Both the position numbers and the translations under genes were made by a program. This document shows positions 58,163 through 64,000 of a stretch of 64,000 nucleotides of DNA, in pieces. This DNA comes from Onychostoma macrolepis (Eukaryota; Chordata; Actinopteri; Cypriniformes; Cyprinidae): NCBI RefSeq assembly GCF_012432095.1, contig NC_081165.1, positions 24,705,681 to 24,769,680 on the forward strand, read 5' to 3'. Below the pieces are notes generated by a model. The model searched no databases, was not told where the DNA came from, and saw only the letters and a program-made list of their open reading frames with translations. Positions within the stretch are counted from its first letter, which is position 1, and each line of letters opens with the position of its first letter.

Positions 58163-61100
58163 CTGATACACAAATCGACCAAGAAATGTGCATGTCAGCT
58201 CTTATTAACAGATTCGTGGAACAGGAAAAAACATAAACAAGAAATGGACTTACGGTTTTTTGGGCCGTCCGAAAGAAATGAGCCGCATCACGGACCATGG
58301 TACCAAAGCCATCATAAATCTTAACATACGGCCTCACCCATGAAGGAAGCTGATTACGGGCTTCTGTGCCTTTGAACCTGGAATTATAAACCCAGAACAT
58401 TAATACCTGCGTACCTGCTCTCCAGTCAAACTGGGGATTGCTGTTGTAGTAAATAGCACTGACCTGTGATCACAGAGGAAAATAGCTCCGTAGTCTTCTT
58501 TGTGCCGGATCACTCTGCCAATGGCTTGATTGACGGCTCGAGAGGCCTGCTGTCTGTACCACTCCTGCCCAGACAGATACTAAACAACCAGACAGACCAT
58601 AAGAACACACAGCTCTACCTGAACCATATGCAGTTCACTGCAGGTTTTCTTTACACCTTGAATACATGTGAGTGTAAACACTTCAAAAAATTACATATGT
58701 ACTAAATAATACAATATTCAAATAAAATATAAATATTTTAAGGTATTGGTAATTTTTTTTTAAATTTATTTTCACAGATATCTTGAATTATTAATGCATT
58801 AATGTGACTCTGGATCATAAAACCAGTCATAAGGGTAAATTTTTTGAAATTGAGATTTATACATCATCTGAAAGCTGAATTAATAAGCTTTCCATAGGAC
58901 AATATTTGGCTGAGATACAACTATTTGGAAATCTGTAATCTGAGAGTGCAAAAAAAAAACAATATCGAAATATTGAGAAATATTAATATAACTTTAAAGT
59001 TGTCCAAATGATGTTCTTAGCAATGCATATTACTAATCAAAAATGAAGTTTTGATATATTTACGGTAGGAAATTTCCAAAATATCTTCATGGAACATGAT
59101 CTTTACTTAATATACTAATGATTTTTGGCATAAAAGAAAAATTGATCATTTTGACTCATACAATGTATTGTTGGCTATTGCTACAAATATACCCCAGCGA
59201 CTTAAGACTGGTTTTGTGGTCCAGGGTCAAAAATATAATTTGGGGATTGTATGACATATTTACAACCTAAACTAACCTTGCCATGTCATAAAAGGTCAAA
59301 ACAGGACATTTTTTCCCTAAGAAATAATAAATATAATATTCAATAAACTACTTTTCAAGAATTTGATTCTTTTACTAAGGAATTTCTCTTCATTATAATA
59401 TCAGGAAAGTTGTACCATCCTGATATTTTCACTTTATTCCCCAAATATCAAAATGAATTAATTCAGAAAAAAGAAGAAAAAAGACTGCATTCATTTACAT
59501 TATATGTATGAATTATATCTTTAGTTTATTTCTGAATAAATTAATAAATAATTCATATTTTCACTAGTGTTAAAACGTTTGGGGTGAATACAGTTTTTTT
59601 GTTTATCAACATTTATAAAATGTTTCTGCAATTATTTGATCCAAAAGTACAGTAAAAATAGAAATATTGTGAAATATCACAATTTACAAAACTGTTTTCT
59701 ATATTAATATACATTTTAAAATGTCATTGATTCCTGTGATGTTAAAGCTGAATTTCAGCATCATTACTCCAGCTGTCAGTGTCACATGATCCTTCAGAAA
59801 CCACTAATATGCTGATTTGCATATTACTTTTGGTCAATTTGACGGATCCTTGCTAAATAAGTATTCATTTCTAAAATATACATATAAAATAAATATAAAT
59901 AATAGGTTTGAATAATTAATAGATTTTTAATTGAATTAAAATTGTAATAAATAAACATGTTAATATTAAATCTTGAAGAGCAGGTACCTTCACTCCACTA
60001 ATTTTATTCTTGCACATCTCATCCAGATACTGCATTTTTAGCACCACTCTGGGGTCCATCCTGGGGGGGAAGGGAAGCCCAGTGATCACAACCCCTCGAC
60101 CGTACGTGTCTGCAAAATCCAACCCCTCGCTTGCCTTGGAAAACAGAAAAAATGTGTTGATGTTACTGGTCTTGGTCCATAATAAAGTATTTTTTATTGC
60201 ATCAAATATTTATAGTCTCACCTTTCCTCTGCATACGGCAAAGAAGCTGCCTCCGCTGGAGTTTGGGTCATTCACCTTGTCATAATAACCACCGATCACC
60301 TGCAAGAGAATCCAGTTTCAGAGCGGCACTGACTGACAGCTTGTGCAGATCAAGCTGTGTTAGCATTATGATAGCATCAATATCAACTCATGCTGAGTGA
60401 ACAGTTATAGCAATAGCGGTTACCTCTGTAAAAGTGCCTTTACCCCTCGGTTCTACAAACATGGGCTTCACATTCTCAATGCGATCGGCATGTCCATTAG
60501 CCTGAGAGAGTGAAGGGAGTGGTGTACAGTTGGCAAAAGAGGAACAAGGTAATCACAAAATCTACATCAATTTTACCCTAAAAAAGGAAACTTGTAAAAA
60601 AAATAAAAATAAAAATGCTTGTAAAATAGCATTTCATTTAATTCACAATAAACAGGGTTTCTGCAGGTTTTATGAAGGTAATTTAAGACTTTTATAACCT
60701 TTTTGAGGCCAAATAAAGCAAATTTAAGGAATAAATTGAATGGAATGCAATACATCAATATGGCCTCTAAATGTAAATGTCTTGTGTTAACAGTGCTTCA
60801 AAGTTTGAAAATACAGCTGTCAACAATTCTTCATTACTTTTTAATTCATAGTACTAAAAAAAAGCTTATGGTTTAAATAGCTTTGCTGCCAATCGTTATT
60901 ATGCAAATAGCTTTTACTGTACCTTCTGCAAAAAAAGTGACATTCGGTATTTTTCTTTTTCTTTTCAGGGCAAATATAAGAAAGAAGTCTTGACTTATGA
61001 CAAATGGATCAATACGTGAATTTATGAATAAAACAAGAACAAATATCTGCCAATGGGCTCAGAAAAATTTACTTAATTCAAAGGGAAAACAAGTTTTAAT

Positions 61101-63464
61101 TCCCGATTGATAGTTTTAAACATGAACAGTTTCTCAGAAAACAAGACTTCAAATCTTCACTCTACATCTCAAGCAAATATATCCTGATGTAAGGATATTT
61201 GTATTGGAAAACAAAAACACTGCGGAAAATATTTTTGCAGTGCATGAAACATTGAATGGCATGACTTTATGAAATTAAGACTTTCTGTTCCAATTTAAGG
61301 ACTTAATTTGTGGAGGGGTGAATTAAGACTTTTGAAGACATGCAGAAACCCAATGAATCAGCAGAACCAGTTCACAAATATGCCTAAACAATGTTATTCC
61401 TAATAAAAATCATAGCTTATTTGAATTGATGTATTTGAATTGTTGAGTCAGCTACATATTTTTCCTCACAGGTAATTGCAGCTTTATTGCGGTCAGACTG
61501 AAATACAAGCTCACCCTCCAGAACTCCAGAGTCTTATCCATCACCGGATACGAGGGGAAGAACACCAGCAGTCCATGAGGCACCACCCGTGCCAGATTGA
61601 CTGCAAAGCCAATAATAATCATTACACTGATAATCATGCTGATCATCAGATTATAACCAATAAGTGATCAGATCAGCTACTGTTTTGTGTAAGGATCTCT
61701 CACCCAGAGTGTTTCCCATCGACGACATGTTTTCAGGAACAAACCTTCAAAAACCAAAGAGCCATGTTCACATACTAAACTGAACCTTTTCACACAAACC
61801 AGTCATATGGATTCAGAAGACTCTAAACATAGCAAACATGTCACATGAACTGCTTTTACAGCAGTGTTTTAGTATCAGTGAGAAACTACTATAGTTTTTA
61901 TTAATAGTTTGCATTAGCTTTTATTTGTATATTTTCTGTCTAACCTTTTTTAGTTAAAGTTTTAGTATTTTTGGCATTTTTATTAGTTCTTTGTCCATAC
62001 AGTTTTTATTATTTTTATTTCAGTTTTAGCTTTAGTTATTTTAGTACATCCAGCTAAACTAAACAAAAATTAGAATTTTGTCCCTGGAATTAAAAAAAAA
62101 AATTAGATAACATTTGTCTTTTTGGGCCTTGACAGCCCATGGGCAATATAGATATCACATTTCAGATAAAAATAACAGTAACAGACACTATTACAGTTTT
62201 TATTAATATTTTGAATCAGTTTTTATTTTTATATTTTCCATGTTCATTGTAGTTACAATTTTGGTACCAAATTTTGGTTGTTGTGTGTTTGTCATTTTTA
62301 GTAATTTTATGTGTCTATATATTTTTTATTAATATTTCAGTTTTTATTTTAGTACATCAAGTTAAACTAAATTAAGAAATATTGCCTTTGAACTAGCTAA
62401 TACATTTCAGTAAAATGTTTTAGCTAACTACAATAACATTTACATTTAAAATGTAATTTATTCCTGTGATGCAATTTTCAGCATCATTGCTCCAGTCTTC
62501 AGTGTCACATGATCCTTCAGAAATCACTCTAATATGCTGATTTGTTGCTCAAGGAACATTTATTATTATTATCAATGTTGAAAACAGTTGAAAGAACAGC
62601 ATTTATTTGTAATAGAAATCTTTAGTTACTATAAACGTCTTTCCTGTCACTTAAATCAATTGAATTTGTCTTTGCTAAATATATGTACTAAATTACAGAC
62701 GCCAAACTTTGAATGGCAGTTCTTCCCCTTCAGCAGAGGCAGTTAATTTGACTGAACAACCCTTGATAAAACACTCACCTCCTGTCAAAGGCTGTGCTCA
62801 ACTGCACGCCGTCTGGACCTTTTTCAATGATACTGACGAAGATCTGATCACGCTGGATGACGTGAGGATTCTCCAAGGATACAGGGAAAGGACTGCAGAA
62901 AAATCAGCAGTGAATTAGCACCCAACCCACATCAACTCATAAACCTCAGAGGGGACAGCTAGAGGAGAAGAGCACTAACATTTGCATTTCACAGGTGAAG
63001 GATGAGAGCGGCGAGAGAGTTCCACTGGTCAGAATGATGCTGCGTACTCCCTGTCTGAGCAACTCCTGCATGCTGAACCCCGGAGAAAAACACCAGTAAC
63101 TCAGCACATTCCCTATAAAATATGCAAACACACTTTCAATCTTTTATAGATTTCTCAGGCATACAAGTTTAACGTGCAAGTTCACTTTTTTCGGCATTTC
63201 TTTGTGGAATCTGCATGTATGTGCACCAAGGCAACAAACACTTCTAATATTGAAGCAATAATAACTCTCCTCTCAGATTCTCCATGACTTGGAAACTGCA
63301 CAAAAACAGGTTTTCCAGAATATCAAACCCCTTTTGAAAGCACATTTACTAAACATGAGGTTTCTCAGAGATTGAGCAATACCTTGTTTTTTGGTAGAGG
63401 AGGAAGCCCATACATCAGTCATCTGTTTCTTCTTGAAGTTGCTGGTGTCTGGATGAATGTGGAC
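53661..63464 (-). CDS. rtel1: Regulator of telomere elongation helicase 1 (3' 19 exons)
   Basis: An Fe-S, XPD-like superfamily 2 DNA helicase that unwinds D-loops, T-loops and G-quadruplexes and acts with PCNA at forks and telomeres. The window holds about the last 760 residues; exon positions are in the two block entries. The N-terminal half (Walker A, Fe-S cysteines, Walker B) lies beyond 64000. Order in the visible part: helicase motifs III to VI, linker, first harmonin-like domain, second harmonin-like domain, C-terminal PCNA-binding box. Junctions are GT-AG and in frame except one: the exon ending at 56399 and the exon starting at 55979 do not join in frame by their obvious sites. rtel1 next to zgpat on one strand matches the mammalian order of these two genes. 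Confidence 0.96.
54258..55263 (-). other. rtel1 intron, no feature resolved
   Basis: AT-rich intron between 55264 and 54257 of rtel1, with imperfect internal repeats of the word ACTCATTCA or ATTCACTCA. No exon, although a search for a missed microexon would also need to cover 55980-56398. Confidence 0.4.
56226..56257. repeat. AT microsatellite in an rtel1 intron
   Basis: Sixteen AT units next to a CATT run (56199-56220). It lies between the two rtel1 exons that do not join in frame. Confidence 0.9.
57340..57560 (-). repeat. Reverse-oriented copy of the seven-member repeat family
   Basis: CACCAAATCAGCATATTAGA and GATCATGTGACACTGAAGAC, with AATGCAGCCTTGGTGAAC at the far end, are the reverse complement of the copy at 16256. 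Intronic in rtel1. Confidence 0.75.
58254..63464 (-). CDS. rtel1: rtel1 exons covering helicase motifs III to VI
   Basis: Exons in transcript order: 63383-63464, 62980-63112, 62779-62892, 61704-61744, 61515-61600, 60424-60501, 60222-60299, 59988-60134, 58464-58579, 58254-58377. Seen: [20 protein letters not shown], then the motif III region [27 protein letters not shown]; motif [35 protein letters not shown], motif [21 protein letters not shown]; and motif [22 protein letters not shown] with its arginine fingers, then [17 protein letters not shown]. All signature residues are intact, so this copy looks functional. The small 41-base exon 61704-61744 is supported by frame and by clear splice sites. 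Confidence 0.95.
58804..59229. repeat. MITE with TGACYCTGGAYCAYAAAACC termini
   Basis: The left end TGACTCTGGATCATAAAACC pairs with the right end GGTTTTGTGGTCCAGGGTCA in reverse complement (three mismatches in 20). The interior (ATACATCATCTGAAAGCTGA, ATTTACGGTAGGAAATTTCC) is a highly repeated cyprinid sequence as far as I recall. 426 bases, non-coding, in an rtel1 intron. Confidence 0.8.
59580..59850 (+). repeat. Copy of the seven-member repeat family
   Basis: TCACATGATCCTTCAGAAAC, then CTAATATGCTGATTTGCATA, match the family at 16256. Partial, in an rtel1 intron. Confidence 0.7.
60654..61351. repeat. Element with GGGTTTCTGCA inverted termini
   Basis: The left end GGGTTTCTGCAGGTTTTATG pairs with the right end ACATGCAGAAACCC. 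Just inside, TAATTTAAGACTTTTATAAC on the left faces AATTAAGACTTTTGAAGACA on the right. About 700 bases, non-coding, in the rtel1 intron between 61515 and 60501. Confidence 0.65.
61880..62700. repeat. T-rich repeat copies and a copy of the seven-member family
   Basis: 61880-62440 resembles the TTTTAGTTATTTTAGTACATC family also at 19230-20080, apparently in two tandem copies (TTAGTACATCCAGCTAAACT and TTAGTACATCAAGTTAAACT). 62450-62700 is another copy of the family at 16256 (TCACATGATCCTTCAGAAAT). Intronic in rtel1. Confidence 0.65.
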
Positions 63465-63539
63465 CTGATATGAGACAGATTCAGGAATCAGGAGCAGAGA
63501 TTGGAAGAGAAACACAATGACTAGAGGAACATATACTAT

Positions 63540-64000
63540 AGAATCCAATAATCTGGGGTCAGTAAGATCATTTAATGTTTTTGAGAGAAAACTTATGCTC
63601 AACAAGGATCAAACATACAGCAGAAACTGTAATACTGTGAAACATCATTACACTTTAAAATGACTGTTTTCTATTTTAATATATTTTCAATTATAATATA
63701 TTCTTTTGATGCAAAGCTGAATTTTCAGCCTCATTACTCCAGTCTTCCATGCCACATGATCCTTCAGAAATCATTCTAATATGCTGATTTGCTGTTCAAG
63801 AAACATTTATGATTATTACCAATAGTGAAAACAGTTTTGCTGCTTAATATTTTTGTGGATTTTTTTTTATCCTGGCTTTTATCCATTATTCAAAACAGAA
63901 ATCTTTTGTAACATTCTAAATGTCTTTACTATTTTTTTGTTTGATCAATTTAATGCATCCTTGCTGAAAAAAAAGTATTAATTTCTTTCCAAAAAGTTAG
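63540..64000 (+). repeat. Copy of the seven-member repeat family running to the window edge
   Basis: TTACTCCAGTCTTCCATGCC, ACATGATCCTTCAGAAATCA and GATCAATTTAATGCATCCTT match the family at 16256. This is the longest and most complete copy in the window and gives its consensus order. It lies upstream (5') of the first visible rtel1 exon. Confidence 0.75.

Noticed and set aside
1..64000. tRNA, rRNA, snRNA or microRNA genes
   Set aside because: No cloverleaf with both internal promoter boxes and no ribosomal or snRNA consensus was recognised. The long hairpins seen are MITEs. A covariance-model search could overturn this.
1..64000. CRISPR arrays, operons, attachment sites or a prokaryotic mobile island
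   Set aside because: The window is vertebrate nuclear DNA. The direct repeats are microsatellites or degenerate tandem repeats without unique spacers.
1..64000. Endogenous retrovirus
   Set aside because: No paired long terminal repeats, primer binding site, or gag-, pol- or env-like frame was seen.

Overview
The window is a stretch of vertebrate nuclear DNA, most likely from a teleost fish of the carp and zebrafish group. It is AT-rich, has spliced genes with GT-AG introns, long intergenic and intronic tracts full of small inverted-repeat DNA transposons of the kind abundant in cyprinids, one Tc1-like element and one 3' LINE fragment. There are no bacterial features (no operons, CRISPR or ribosome binding sites). 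The assignment to the cyprinid group is inference from repeat style; the assignment to a vertebrate rests on the proteins.

Layout from left to right. Positions 1-4060 carry the last two coding exons of a neuronal nicotinic acetylcholine receptor alpha subunit, best matched to chrna4, on the + strand. Positions 4061-12288 are an 8 kb gene-free tract between two convergent genes, built largely of nested transposon remnants. Positions 12289-41940 hold one very large - strand gene, which I read as dnhd1 (dynein heavy chain domain 1). I could resolve 41 coding exons that stay in frame from ATG to stop and give 4,614 residues. Positions 43111-52690 hold zgpat (CCCH zinc finger and G-patch protein, 6 coding exons, 498 residues, - strand). 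Positions 53661-64000 hold the 3' 19 exons of rtel1 (Fe-S DNA helicase, - strand), whose 5' part lies beyond the right edge.

How the genes relate. rtel1 and zgpat lie close together on the same strand, as they do on human chromosome 20q13.33, where CHRNA4 is also found. This is therefore a conserved syntenic block, with dnhd1 sitting between chrna4 and zgpat. The products do not form one pathway: receptor channel subunit, flagellar dynein-related protein, transcription and splicing regulator, and genome-stability helicase.

Most interesting observations: an RFX-type X-box beside the first exon of dnhd1, consistent with ciliary control; loss of the AAA1 nucleotide-binding signature in the dnhd1 motor while AAA2 and AAA3 keep theirs; a one-base reading-frame mismatch between two rtel1 exons; a LINE insertion with a perfect 12-base target duplication inside a seven-copy repeat family; and several nested transposons whose insertion order can be read directly. 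I found no evidence for a wholly new biological system.
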